A DNA stretch of 62,007 bases, from contig DKFC01000033.1 in the NCBI GenBank assembly GCA_002452745.1, positions 1 through 62,007 on the forward strand, written 5' to 3'. The notes under the pieces are model-generated. The model ran no database searches. It saw nothing but the letters and a program-made list of their open reading frames with translations, and was not told the origin of the DNA. Position numbers and translations under genes: made by a program. Positions 53,651 through 62,007 of this stretch are shown piece after piece. The stretch comes from Firmicutes bacterium UBA6806. GTDB taxonomy: Bacteria > Bacillota > Clostridia > Peptostreptococcales > Acidaminobacteraceae. How positions within the stretch are numbered: the first letter of the stretch is position 1; every line of letters begins with the position of its first letter.

Positions 53651-55081
53651 ATGAAAACAATTTTTCATAAATTCGCCTTTGTCTATATCCTGATTTTTTT
53701 GATTTCATTCATTTTAATTATTATTGGTGTGAGAAGTGTCCTTGACTATTATTTTGTCAGTAATGAAACAGAATTGATACTGGAGAGGGCGCACAATTTT
53801 GAAGAACTTGTCAACAGCAGGTATATCACTGGGTTTAGTCTAGACCTTTTTCAAGAACAGATTATTTTACTGGATGGCTACACTGGTGCTAACATTTGGA
53901 TGTTTACAGAAGAGGGGGCATTTTATACAACCTCAAATTCAACTTCTGATATGAACTTGGCGGATTATCCAAATTTGATTGATGATATTCATTCTGTCTT
54001 TCAGGGGAACGAAATCAGTAGAGAAGTTATCTATGAAGGTATTTCGGCGGATCGAATCCTCAGAGTGGGCTATCCATTTCACATTGGCGATAAAATTTAT
54101 GCCATGTTTATCAACGTTCCGATGCCAGAGCTTGAAGATACCATCTCAAAGGTCTCTGTGATTATCTTTATCTCTCTGTCTATTTCAGGCCTTTTGGCAG
54201 TTGTCTTAATCTTTATGATTACAAGGCGAATGGGACATGAGATTAAAGTAATCAACGATGCGGCAAAATTCATCGCTCAAGGGAATTTCGAAAAGAAAAT
54301 TATCATCAATCGAAAAGATGAACTTGGCGAACTTGCACAGAGTTTTAATGCCATGGCGGATGAACTCAACAAACAGGAAAATACGAAGAGAATGTTTATA
54401 TCAAGCCTCTCACATGACTTGCGTACACCACTGACAACGATCAAGGGATATACTCACGGAATGCTTGATGGGACAATAGATTCAGATAAGCAAGAGCGTT
54501 ATTTAAAGATTGTCTCTTCTGAGAGCGATCGTCTGATTAAAATGATTAACGATTTGCTGGATTTATCCAAAATGGAAAGCGGTGCGCTTATTTTAAATCG
54601 GACAGATTTTGATCTCAATGAAGTTATTGTCAATGTACTGGACAGTTTTGAGCAGAAGATTGTAGATAAGCGAATTAAATTGACAATTGACCTGACCGGC
54701 GAAAAGGTGCTTGCACATGGTGACATGGCATCTATACAGAGAGTGGTCTACAACCTCATGGACAATGCCACTAAATTTGTCAACGAAGATGGTTCAATTA
54801 GTATCAGAACGGAATTTAAAAACGACAAGATTTATGTCGGCATCAGCAATACGGGAAATGTTTTATCACCTAAAGAACTCAGTATGATATGGGATCGTTT
54901 CACCAAACTTGACAAATCGAGAGGACTTGAAAAGAAATCTTCTGGGCTTGGACTTTCCATTGTCAAGGAAATCATAAGAGCACACAATGAAAAAATCGAA
55001 GTCTATAGCAATGAAGAAATCGGTGTTGCCTTTATATTCACCGTTGCAACACAAATCTTTAAAAAGTCAGAACAATCATAA
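53651..55081 (+). CDS. Sensor histidine kinase (HAMP, HisKA, HATPase)
   Basis: Membrane kinase of 476 residues: helix 1 (about 10-32), extracytoplasmic sensor (about 33-165), helix 2 (about 166-189), HAMP (about 190-243), HisKA with phospho-His in SHDLRTPL (about 255), HATPase with NLMDNATKFV and GLGLSIVKEI. Pairs with the upstream OmpR-type regulator. The downstream Hsp20 and HtrA genes suggest it responds to envelope or secretion stress like CssS, although a terminator separates them. Confidence 0.94.
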   Translation: MKTIFHKFAFVYILIFLISFILIIIGVRSVLDYYFVSNETELILERAHNFEELVNSRYITGFSLDLFQEQIILLDGYTGANIWMFTEEGAFYTTSNSTSDMNLADYPNLIDDIHSVFQGNEISREVIYEGISADRILRVGYPFHIGDKIYAMFINVPMPELEDTISKVSVIIFISLSISGLLAVVLIFMITRRMGHEIKVINDAAKFIAQGNFEKKIIINRKDELGELAQSFNAMADELNKQENTKRMFISSLSHDLRTPLTTIKGYTHGMLDGTIDSDKQERYLKIVSSESDRLIKMINDLLDLSKMESGALILNRTDFDLNEVIVNVLDSFEQKIVDKRIKLTIDLTGEKVLAHGDMASIQRVVYNLMDNATKFVNEDGSISIRTEFKNDKIYVGISNTGNVLSPKELSMIWDRFTKLDKSRGLEKKSSGLGLSIVKEIIRAHNEKIEVYSNEEIGVAFIFTVATQIFKKSEQS

Positions 55082-55099
55082 GAAATTCGAGTGCAAACA

Positions 55100-55138
55100 G
55101 GGGAAGCCTCATGAGCAAATATGGGGCTTCCGCTTTTG
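55100..55138 (+). terminator. Terminator after the two-component genes
   Basis: GGAAGCC pairs with GGCTTCC with an inner CAT/ATG, followed by a short T run (CTTTTG). Confidence 0.65.
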
Positions 55139-55249
55139 TGACTGGAGAGAAATTTAGATATATTTATATTGTTATGATAAGATTTCAAAATTGTTCATAA
55201 AAACTTAAAATTAATGGTGTACTATTATCAACGTGGGAGGTGTATAGAA

Positions 55250-55651
55250 TTGTTCAAAATAAATCCTGAAAAGAGACATAAGAATGCACTCGACCAGCTT
55301 TTCTACGATGTAATGGAAGAAAAAGTCAGCTGTGCCGTTAAAAAAGGTGAAAATGTGATCAATACTTTCGATGTAGATGTCAGTGAGACTGACAGCGGCT
55401 ATATCATCGAAGCAGAATTACCGGGGTTCTCAATTGATCAGATCACCATTGTTTATGAAGATAATTATCTCAGTATAATTGCTCAAAAACAGGAAAACAA
55501 TAGGGGTAATTTTATACGCCGCGAAAGAAGAACAGGGTTGTTTAGACGCAATTTTTTTGTCGAAGATGTAGAGAGAGAAAATATCAAGGCAACTTTAAAA
55601 CATGGCGTCTTAACCATTGAACTTCCGAAAAACATGCATACAGTTTTTTAA
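55250..55651 (+). CDS. Hsp20 / alpha-crystallin family small heat shock protein
   Basis: ATP-independent chaperone of 133 residues that holds unfolded proteins. The alpha-crystallin domain (about 35-128) is shown by VDVSETDSGYIIEAELPGF, the GLFRR loop and the closing HGVLTIELPK. GGGAGGTG nine bases before a TTG at 55250 gives the start; the ATG at 55214 lies upstream of that site. The HtrA gene follows by 20 bases and is probably co-transcribed. Confidence 0.88.
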   Translation: MFKINPEKRHKNALDQLFYDVMEEKVSCAVKKGENVINTFDVDVSETDSGYIIEAELPGFSIDQITIVYEDNYLSIIAQKQENNRGNFIRRERRTGLFRRNFFVEDVERENIKATLKHGVLTIELPKNMHTVF

Positions 55652-55671
55652 AATTAAATGAGGTGATGACT

Positions 55672-57111
55672 ATGAATGAAGAAAAAATGAATCAAGACGG
55701 GTATGAGCCTATCAACGACTCATCTAATGTTCAGGAACCTATGTATGTTGAAACTAACGAAACTGACATCAGCATCGAACCAAATCAAGAGCAGGAAGTC
55801 AGCCAGAAAGTCGAAGTCAAACCAAGCGTCTTCGTAAGTGGCGAAAATTCAAATGAGACGAATACTGACCAAAGTGGCAGGATTAATGTTACGCAGTCGG
55901 GAGAGGCTCAAAACGTGCCAATACACAAAGGACCTAAATTAAAAAGCGTTCTAGCAGTGATTATGGCAATGGTCTTGGTGGGAAGTTCCACTTTTATGGT
56001 GGGATACTATCAAGGTCAAATTAATTTGCAGGATGATAAGATCGCAGATCGAGTCAACCAGATTTTAGACAAGCAGATGAATGAAAAGGTTTATCAATCG
56101 GTGGTTAAATACTTCGATGAAAACGGTAATCCGATAACAGTCGGCGATGTGAATATTGCAAGCATTTATCAAAATGTGAGTCATTCAGTGGTTGGCCTAA
56201 CCAGCAAACTGAAATACTTTGACTGGTTTAACAATGAACGCTATACAGAGGGAACAGGTTCAGGTGTTGTCGTAAAAGAAGAAGACGACCGCTATTATAT
56301 TGTTACTAATTTTCATGTGGTAGACGGCGCAACTGAAGTAGTGGCTGAAATTGTAAGCGATCAAATCGTACCAGCTCAACTGATTGGATATGACTCAGAT
56401 TCTGACTTGGCAGTGGTTTCAATTATGAAGAAAGATATTCCAGCGACATTGGTCAATGAAATTCAACCAATCGAAATTGGTGTTTCTAAAGATCTTCAAG
56501 TTGGAGAACCTGCCATTGCAATCGGGAACCCACTTGGTTACAATAATACGGTAACTTATGGCGTTGTCAGCGCAATCGACAGAAAGTTGAGTTCAGATCA
56601 AGCCAATGAATATATTCAGACTGATGCGGCCATCAATCCGGGTAATTCAGGTGGAGCACTGGTCAACAAAAAAGGTGAACTCATTGGAATTAACACATCT
56701 AAAATTGCAGATACAAATGTAGAGGGAATTGGATTTGCGATTCCGACAGATACCATCATGCCAATCGTGGCTGAACTGATTCAAAATGGATACGTCTCTA
56801 AACCTTACATGGGCATTGGCGGCGTCAATATAGATGAGGATACGTCTAAACTATATGAGATTCCAATTGGCGTCTTGGTAAAATTTATTTATGATGATTC
56901 TCCAGCACTCAAAGCAGGGCTTAAGGAAATGGATGTTGTGATTGGCATAGACGATCAAAAAGTCTACACAATGGACGATTTGACAGGAATCCTCGCAACC
57001 CATGAGCCAGGTGATGAAATTACCGTTAAGGTCATACGTGATGGCAAAGAGAAACTTGAAATCCCTTTGACTTTAGGAGACCGAAATAAAAATAATCCTT
57101 CAAATAAATAA
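55672..57111 (+). CDS. htrA: HtrA/DegP-like serine protease with PDZ domain
   Basis: Membrane-anchored protease of 479 residues. A long acidic cytoplasmic tail (1-90), a membrane helix (about 97-115), trypsin-like domain with His in TNFHVVDGA (about 215), Asp in SDSDLAVV (about 245) and Ser in GNSGGAL (about 325), and one PDZ domain (about 380-470). It degrades misfolded extracytoplasmic proteins. GAGGTGAT supports the ATG at 55672. Followed by a strong terminator. Confidence 0.93.
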   Translation: MNEEKMNQDGYEPINDSSNVQEPMYVETNETDISIEPNQEQEVSQKVEVKPSVFVSGENSNETNTDQSGRINVTQSGEAQNVPIHKGPKLKSVLAVIMAMVLVGSSTFMVGYYQGQINLQDDKIADRVNQILDKQMNEKVYQSVVKYFDENGNPITVGDVNIASIYQNVSHSVVGLTSKLKYFDWFNNERYTEGTGSGVVVKEEDDRYYIVTNFHVVDGATEVVAEIVSDQIVPAQLIGYDSDSDLAVVSIMKKDIPATLVNEIQPIEIGVSKDLQVGEPAIAIGNPLGYNNTVTYGVVSAIDRKLSSDQANEYIQTDAAINPGNSGGALVNKKGELIGINTSKIADTNVEGIGFAIPTDTIMPIVAELIQNGYVSKPYMGIGGVNIDEDTSKLYEIPIGVLVKFIYDDSPALKAGLKEMDVVIGIDDQKVYTMDDLTGILATHEPGDEITVKVIRDGKEKLEIPLTLGDRNKNNPSNK

Positions 57112-57122
57112 TAAAACTTCGG

Positions 57123-57160
57123 AATAAAGTGTATAATTTATGTATACACTTTATTTTTTT
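57123..57160 (+). terminator. Terminator after htrA
   Basis: AATAAAGTGTATA and TATACACTTTATT form a 13-pair stem followed by T residues. Confidence 0.85.
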
Positions 57161-57217
57161 GAAAAAAATCAGGAAAATGCGATTTAATCGCAGTTATCCA
57201 TCGGGGGAGGTTCTCAA

Positions 57218-58657
57218 ATGTCTTTAAAAAATGTCTATTTTGTCCCACATCCACCTATTATAATGGCAGAAATAGGCCAACAGGATACGGCCTATGTGCA
57301 CGATACAATCAATGCCTACCATCAAATTGGCCGTTCTATTGCAAAAGATAAACCGGAGACAATTGTCTTTGTCTCTCCTCATGGCATGTCATTTGAAAAT
57401 GGAACTTGTTTTTATGACGAGCCAAATTTAAAAGGTGATTTTGAAATGTTTGGCAATTCGTCGGTGATGTTTGAGAAGGAAGTGAATGTTCCTTTGACAG
57501 AAAAAATTGAGCTCGCTTTGGAAGCAGAAGACATTTTAAATATAAAAATCAATCGTGAGGCAGCATTGAGGTATAAAAAAACGCTTAAGTTGGATCATGG
57601 CGTCATGGTTCCCATGTACTTTATTGATGAATACTATCAGGAATATGATATTGTACATATAACACCTGGCAATACATCTCTTTTAGAAAACTATAGAATA
57701 GGCATGCTAATCAATCAATGTCTTTCTGACAGCAACTATGTATTGCTCTGTAGCGGTGACCTGTCCCATGCATTAAAGGATTCGGGGCCATACGCCTTTC
57801 ATAAAAACGGTCCTGTTTTTGACCGGCTTGTAAAGGACAGTATTGTCACCAAAAATCCCGAAAATTTGTTGACCTTGACGGAGGATTTTATAGAGTCTGC
57901 GGCACAATGTGGTTTGCGTTCTCTGTTAATCGGATTTGGGGCACTGGATGGTCTTGGAATTGATGCCAAGGTATACAGCTATGAAGGGCCGTTTGGTGTA
58001 GGCTACTTGCTGTCAAGGTTAAGTCCTCAGGAAGAACTGGCATCTTTTTATGCGCTCTACACTGAAAAACTCAATCGGAGCTACGAGGAGAGACGGTCTA
58101 AAGAATCACTCTATGTAGCTCTTGCCAGATTGACCATGGATAAGTACCTGAGTGAAAAAAAAGTGATACGCTGGGAGACATTTGAGAACACAATTGGAAT
58201 CGGACAAAGGTCAACGGGTTTGGAGTCAGATTTGGAGTCTCTTTTGAATACAAAAAGTGGCTGCTTTGTGTCTATTCACAAGAACCATCAACTGAGAGGC
58301 TGTATGGGAACTATAGAGCCGGTCATGGGTTCCCTGTTTGAAGAGATTGCTTACAATGCGGTTATTGCGGCAACTGAAGATCCAAGATTTGACGAAGTCA
58401 CCGTCGGTGAGATGAGAGAACTTGAGATTTCTGTGGACGTTCTCATGCCGAAAGAACCAGTTGACACTCTAGAGGCCTTTGATGTAAAGCGCTATGGCAT
58501 GATTGTGGAAAAGGGAAAGAAGAGAGGCCTTCTTCTACCTAATTTGGAGTCAATCGAAACCGTTGAAGCTCAATATCGAATTTGCCTAGACAAAGCTGGA
58601 ATTCTTCTGGATGATGGCGTAAAGCTCTATCGATTTGAAGTGATTCGATACCACTAG
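57218..58657 (+). CDS. AmmeMemoRadiSam system fusion: extradiol-dioxygenase-like domain plus AMMECR1
   Basis: Protein of 479 residues joining two domains. Residues 1-270 resemble class III extradiol dioxygenases (LigB/Memo type), with FVPHPPII, VSPHG, LDHG and GDLSHAL, which could bind metal through His. Residues about 290-479 are an AMMECR1 domain with the signature LRGCMGTI and TEDPRFDEVT. Related AmmeMemoRadiSam proteins usually sit beside a radical SAM enzyme; none is adjacent here. The substrate of this conserved system is not known. GGGGGAGG precedes the ATG. Confidence 0.88.
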   Translation: MSLKNVYFVPHPPIIMAEIGQQDTAYVHDTINAYHQIGRSIAKDKPETIVFVSPHGMSFENGTCFYDEPNLKGDFEMFGNSSVMFEKEVNVPLTEKIELALEAEDILNIKINREAALRYKKTLKLDHGVMVPMYFIDEYYQEYDIVHITPGNTSLLENYRIGMLINQCLSDSNYVLLCSGDLSHALKDSGPYAFHKNGPVFDRLVKDSIVTKNPENLLTLTEDFIESAAQCGLRSLLIGFGALDGLGIDAKVYSYEGPFGVGYLLSRLSPQEELASFYALYTEKLNRSYEERRSKESLYVALARLTMDKYLSEKKVIRWETFENTIGIGQRSTGLESDLESLLNTKSGCFVSIHKNHQLRGCMGTIEPVMGSLFEEIAYNAVIAATEDPRFDEVTVGEMRELEISVDVLMPKEPVDTLEAFDVKRYGMIVEKGKKRGLLLPNLESIETVEAQYRICLDKAGILLDDGVKLYRFEVIRYH

Positions 58658-58799
58658 TTCATTTGTTGCAGTTTTGTAGGTTTTAAGAGGGTGTTTTAGG
58701 GATATATATTGATTAAATCGTAAATTTGGGTGCATTGTCACAACATATAGTGTACAATATCACTTATAGCAAGAGTATTAATACAGTAAGGAGAAAAAA

Positions 58800-61196
58800 G
58801 TGAAAAGAAAATTTAAGACGAAAATAGTGACAGCAATAATTCTTCAATTTGTTTTAGTGCTTGGAGTAGTGAACTTTCCTCTCTTTGCAGACAGCTTGAA
58901 AGATGTCTCAGTGAGCGACGAAATAGGTGATGGAATCATGTTTCAGTCGGCTGCAGAAGGTAGAATTCTCTACATGAATGAAGATGGCAAGTACGGTTAT
59001 ACCGATTATCTCGGCAAAGTCGTAATTGAAGCTCAATATGATGAGGCGCATGACTTTGCTTCTGGCATTGCAAAGGTTGCAATTGGCGATGAAGTCACCT
59101 ATATCGACAAGTCTGGTAAGACTCTATTTAAGCCAGAAGATATTGAATTGCCAGCAGATGTGGATTTGGACGAACTTTACATCTATGATTTTAATGATGG
59201 ACTTGCCCGTGTGGAGAGTTATGATTACATTGGCTATATCGACACAACTGGACATTTTGTCATACCATTTGGAACCTACTATGATGGTTCTGACTTCATG
59301 AACGGCATTGCATTTGTACATGATGAAAACTACGATACATTTGCAATAACCACAGATGGAACAGTTGCATTTGAAGGCGATCCCGAACTTGAATACTATA
59401 GTTTTTCAAATGATAGAGCAGTTGTCTATGACTATGATAGCAATCAATACGGCTATGTCGATAAAAAGGGAAATCTGGTTATTCCGTTTACACTGGATGA
59501 TGCTTTTGACTTCCAAGGCAACTTGGCTCTCTTTGAAGAAAACGGCAAATATGGCGTTATCGACAACACTGGCAAAATAATTGTCAAAACGGTGTTTCAA
59601 GATGCTGAAATCATTGACAATACCTACATTTTATTGTTTGATGGGATCTATACAAGAATTGTCGATGAAAAACTGAATCCCGTGGGCAAATTTTTAGGAA
59701 ACCACGTTTCATTTACCTACGGTCATGTCCTTGCAGAGTATGGTGACGGTGACTATGTGATTCGTGATTTCTCAGGGCGTGAAGTTATGCGTTCTCTTGA
59801 ATTGAACTACCTAGGCGACAACCTCATGTTTGAGGATGGTCAACTGTGGGATTTCAGCAAGGTTAAAGCGTCAGCAAACCCGTCTATGAAGTTCAATCTC
59901 TATGCGGATTATTCTTATCAGTTTATAGATAACACTGGTAAAGTGGTCTATGACTTAAAAGATTATGACAATGTAAATCCTTTTAGTGAAGGTCTCGCAG
60001 TTGTAGAAAAAGATGGAAAATTCGGCTATATCAATACAGATGGCGTCTTGGCAATTCCGATGCGATTTGACAGTGCTGCAAGTTTTGAAGGTAGCAAAGC
60101 ATCTGTGACAATGTCAGGTGATTATTTCAGTATCGACAGCACAGGTATGAGACTTGAAGACGACTGGAGCTATGATTATGATGAAGACACTGATGACTCA
60201 GATTATTACGTGATTTCATCCAATGATTATAGACAAGGGGTTGCAGATAAAACAACTGATAAAGTCATCTTGAAACCAGAATATGATTATGTGGATGACT
60301 TAGGTGAAGGCCTTTTCCAAGTGACAACAGATTATAAATATGGTCTGTTCAACGCCAATAATCAAAAAATCATTGAGCCTCAATATGAGGACATGTACGT
60401 CTACAATGAGTATAAAGTTGCAGTTGTGGAAACAGGAGATTACCTCTATAAACTCATAGATTTTGATGGGGCAGTCATTATGGATGATTGCGATTATATT
60501 GGACTTATAGAAGATGGTCTATTTGAATTTGATAAAGACGGCAAAACAGGTCTTGCAGATTCAAAGGGGAATGTGGTCATCAAACCTGAATATGATTCAA
60601 TTTATGCATATGATACTGTAGATCAGGTTTTGGTTCTCGAACTCACAAATGGAGAGCTTTATTACACAGGTCTATATGACATTAAAAACAAGAAAATGAT
60701 TAACAGTTCCATTGACGGTTATCCTGTTGAAGTGACTGACGGTCATATTGCGATTTATGAAAATGACGGCAAGAGCAGTATTTTCAGCCTTGGCGGATCG
60801 TTAATTCTAGAAAGTGATAGTGATTATATCACATCTTCAGGCGATTACTACAAATTCTACAATTCAGAAGGTTACTATTTCATTATGGATGCTAAGGGAA
60901 ATGTGTATTTGAACAATAGTGGATTTGAAAACGTATATCTTCCAGTTGATTCTGATAGAGTCATCTACACGCAAAACGGAAAATATGGAATCGCAACACT
61001 AGAAGGCGACATAGTGGTAGAAGCGGCATACACCAATGCTGCATCGCTGAGAGATGGTGTTATGGCTGTTTATGAAAACGGTGACTTTGGTTATATTAAT
61101 GTCTATGGAAAACACATATTGCCACTTGGTACAGTAGACTATCTGTATCAGTTTTCAGATGGATATGGATTGATTATTAGAGAGATAAACAAATAA
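58800..61196 (+). CDS. Secreted WG-repeat protein
   Basis: Protein of 798 residues with an N-terminal signal peptide (about 1-30, ending near LFADS). The rest is built of at least 12 WG-type repeats, each with a pattern like YGYIDxxGxxVIxxxYD. The repeats form a beta-rich rod or propeller-like surface. Aspartate and tyrosine are strongly enriched, and several DxD clusters may bind calcium. GTG start with AAGGAG at six bases. Function of such proteins is largely unknown; surface binding is likely. It is monocistronic. Confidence 0.88.
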   Translation: MKRKFKTKIVTAIILQFVLVLGVVNFPLFADSLKDVSVSDEIGDGIMFQSAAEGRILYMNEDGKYGYTDYLGKVVIEAQYDEAHDFASGIAKVAIGDEVTYIDKSGKTLFKPEDIELPADVDLDELYIYDFNDGLARVESYDYIGYIDTTGHFVIPFGTYYDGSDFMNGIAFVHDENYDTFAITTDGTVAFEGDPELEYYSFSNDRAVVYDYDSNQYGYVDKKGNLVIPFTLDDAFDFQGNLALFEENGKYGVIDNTGKIIVKTVFQDAEIIDNTYILLFDGIYTRIVDEKLNPVGKFLGNHVSFTYGHVLAEYGDGDYVIRDFSGREVMRSLELNYLGDNLMFEDGQLWDFSKVKASANPSMKFNLYADYSYQFIDNTGKVVYDLKDYDNVNPFSEGLAVVEKDGKFGYINTDGVLAIPMRFDSAASFEGSKASVTMSGDYFSIDSTGMRLEDDWSYDYDEDTDDSDYYVISSNDYRQGVADKTTDKVILKPEYDYVDDLGEGLFQVTTDYKYGLFNANNQKIIEPQYEDMYVYNEYKVAVVETGDYLYKLIDFDGAVIMDDCDYIGLIEDGLFEFDKDGKTGLADSKGNVVIKPEYDSIYAYDTVDQVLVLELTNGELYYTGLYDIKNKKMINSSIDGYPVEVTDGHIAIYENDGKSSIFSLGGSLILESDSDYITSSGDYYKFYNSEGYYFIMDAKGNVYLNNSGFENVYLPVDSDRVIYTQNGKYGIATLEGDIVVEAAYTNAASLRDGVMAVYENGDFGYINVYGKHILPLGTVDYLYQFSDGYGLIIREINK

Positions 61197-61212
61197 AGAA
61201 CATGTGAAAAAG

Positions 61213-61258
61213 CATGTCATAAAAAATGCAACCTTCGGGTTGCATTTTTTATGACATG
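61213..61258 (+). terminator. Very stable hairpin with UUCG loop
   Basis: Twenty-one perfect base pairs closed by TTCG (61233-61236 region), with the T tract inside the 3-prime arm. Ends transcription of the WG-repeat gene. Confidence 0.88.
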
Positions 61259-61332
61259 AGAGATGATTAAAGCAGTATAATATGATTAGTAGAGACTGGG
61301 AATGTAAAGACAGGGAAAAAGGAGATGAACAC

Positions 61333-61917
61333 ATGCTTTCAGAAATGACACTTGAAGAACTTTGGACATTATTTCCCATCATATTAAAGCCACACAATCC
61401 GCAGTACGCAAAGTGGTATAATGAGGTGGAATCGGAGTTGAAAGGCGCATTCGCCCCAGGGCTGATACTGAGGATAAACCATATAGGGAGTAGCGCTGTG
61501 GCAGAACTACTGGCAAAACCAACAGTAGATATTCTCATGGAAGTTAGTGACGGGACAGAGGTCGAGGCTTTAAAAAAACAATTGGAATCTTTAGGATGGA
61601 CGCTGATGGCTCAACGAGATATTTCACCAGTAAACCTATCTTTCAACAAGGGATATACACCTCTTGGATTTGCTGAAAAAGTGTATCATCTGCATGTGAG
61701 AAACTTTGATGACTGGGATGAACTATATTTTAGAGATTACCTGATAGAACATTCATCGGTGGCACTGGAATACGCAGCGTTAAAAGAGTCTCTTCTAGTG
61801 GCGTTTGAGCACAATAGAGATGCTTATACACGTGAAAAAAGCGAATTTGTCAACAAGTATTCCAAAGAGGCAAAGAGGCTTTATGGAAGTAAATATGCTG
61901 TCTTAATGCAAAAATAG
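61333..61917 (+). CDS. GrpB family protein (UPF0157)
   Basis: Protein of 194 residues of the GrpB family, which has a nucleotidyltransferase-like fold. The conserved INHIGSSAV, AKPTVDILMEV and HLHVRNFDDWDE segments are present. A TATAAT at 61276-61281 abuts the ATG at 61282, so the ATG at 61333, after GGAG, is the start. The biochemical function of the family is not established. Confidence 0.88.
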   Translation: MLSEMTLEELWTLFPIILKPHNPQYAKWYNEVESELKGAFAPGLILRINHIGSSAVAELLAKPTVDILMEVSDGTEVEALKKQLESLGWTLMAQRDISPVNLSFNKGYTPLGFAEKVYHLHVRNFDDWDELYFRDYLIEHSSVALEYAALKESLLVAFEHNRDAYTREKSEFVNKYSKEAKRLYGSKYAVLMQK

Positions 61918-61927
61918 AAAAAAGAAG

Positions 61928-61954
61928 TTGACAGCGGGCAGCGCATTATAATGC
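61928..61954. promoter_or_regulatory. Promoter-like element with palindrome at the right edge
   Basis: TTGACA (61928-61933) and a TATAAT (61947-61952) that lies inside a perfect palindrome GCATTATAATGC (61943-61954). The 13-base spacing is too short for a normal promoter. The gene it would serve lies outside the window; only TCTGTC/GACAGA (61960-61973) hairpin sequence follows. Confidence 0.3.
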
Positions 61955-62007
61955 TCCCCTCTGTCAAGACAGAAGTTTAGAAAAAATAAGTCAATACTCC
62001 TTTCAAG

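Noticed and set aside
1..62007. CRISPR arrays, insertion sequences, prophage, rRNA or tRNA genes
   Set aside because: No regular repeat-spacer array, transposase, integrase, phage structural gene or tRNA cloverleaf was seen in the sequence.
1..62007. Cyclic-di-GMP riboswitch linked to the three cyclases
   Set aside because: No GEMM-like core was recognised in the intergenic regions read.

Overview
The window looks like the chromosome of a low-GC, Gram-positive, amino-acid-fermenting anaerobe of the class Clostridia. This is an inference from gene content and family resemblance (clostridial-type long glutamine synthetase, separate FtcD and FchA, a DegV protein, DUF896, bactofilin, several diguanylate cyclases). 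A Fusibacter- or Acidaminobacter-like organism would fit but is not proven. I see no rRNA, tRNA, CRISPR, insertion sequence or prophage. The gene order reads as core chromosome with many signalling genes.

Layout. (1) 30-4773: a ZIP metal transporter, then a membrane-anchored type II NADH dehydrogenase, a NusG-domain-II protein, a Gx-family membrane protein and a polyprenyl synthetase. The last four match the core of the flavin-based extracellular electron transfer locus (ndh2-eetA-eetB-dmkB) known from Listeria. (2) 4830-19188: housekeeping and transport (methionine sulfoxide reductase, MFS, greA, glutaminase, asnS, map, MgtC, DUF1294, a threonine-dehydrogenase-like SDR) mixed with signalling (a lipoprotein plus a degenerate hybrid-kinase-like receptor and two diguanylate cyclases). 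(3) 19189-26881: a highly structured intergenic region, ftcD-hutI-fchA for the lower histidine pathway, degV, and a serine-biosynthesis-like cluster (aminotransferase, 3-phosphoglycerate dehydrogenase, DUF1015). (4) 27024-32226: glutamine synthetase, threonine aldolase, a pseudouridine synthase and a probable 6S RNA. (5) 32417-37207: a sigma-54 activator with a PrpR-type sensor domain facing a well-formed -24/-12 promoter in front of an M20 amidohydrolase and a YfcC-type transporter. (6) 37298-44982: bactofilin and M23 peptidase (cell shape), a MarR regulator, and a 1780-residue protein joining a pseudokinase, a STAND-type ATPase, TPRs, GAF and GGDEF. (7) 45198-61917: YgiQ radical SAM protein, hutH, a 58-residue DUF896 protein, CheW, a DegS/DegU-like pair, M18 aminopeptidase, an OmpR-type two-component system followed by Hsp20 and HtrA, an extradiol-dioxygenase/AMMECR1 fusion, a WG-repeat protein and a GrpB protein.

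How it works together. Metabolically the region serves amino-acid use: histidine (hutH, hutI, ftcD, fchA; no hutU here), glutamine, threonine/glycine, serine, and N-acyl amino acids or peptides. Excess NADH could be discharged by the Ndh2/quinone branch. Regulation is rich in cyclic-di-GMP synthesis: three GGDEF proteins, all keeping an RxxD inhibitory site, and no phosphodiesterase in view. Many open reading frames begin upstream of their promoter or Shine-Dalgarno site, so starts were moved to the nearest supported codon; five genes appear to use TTG. The best candidates for undescribed biology are the 1780-residue pseudokinase-cyclase, the degenerate receptor at 9408-11252, the sigma-54 activator with a winged-helix-like tail, and the structured element at 19205-19401.
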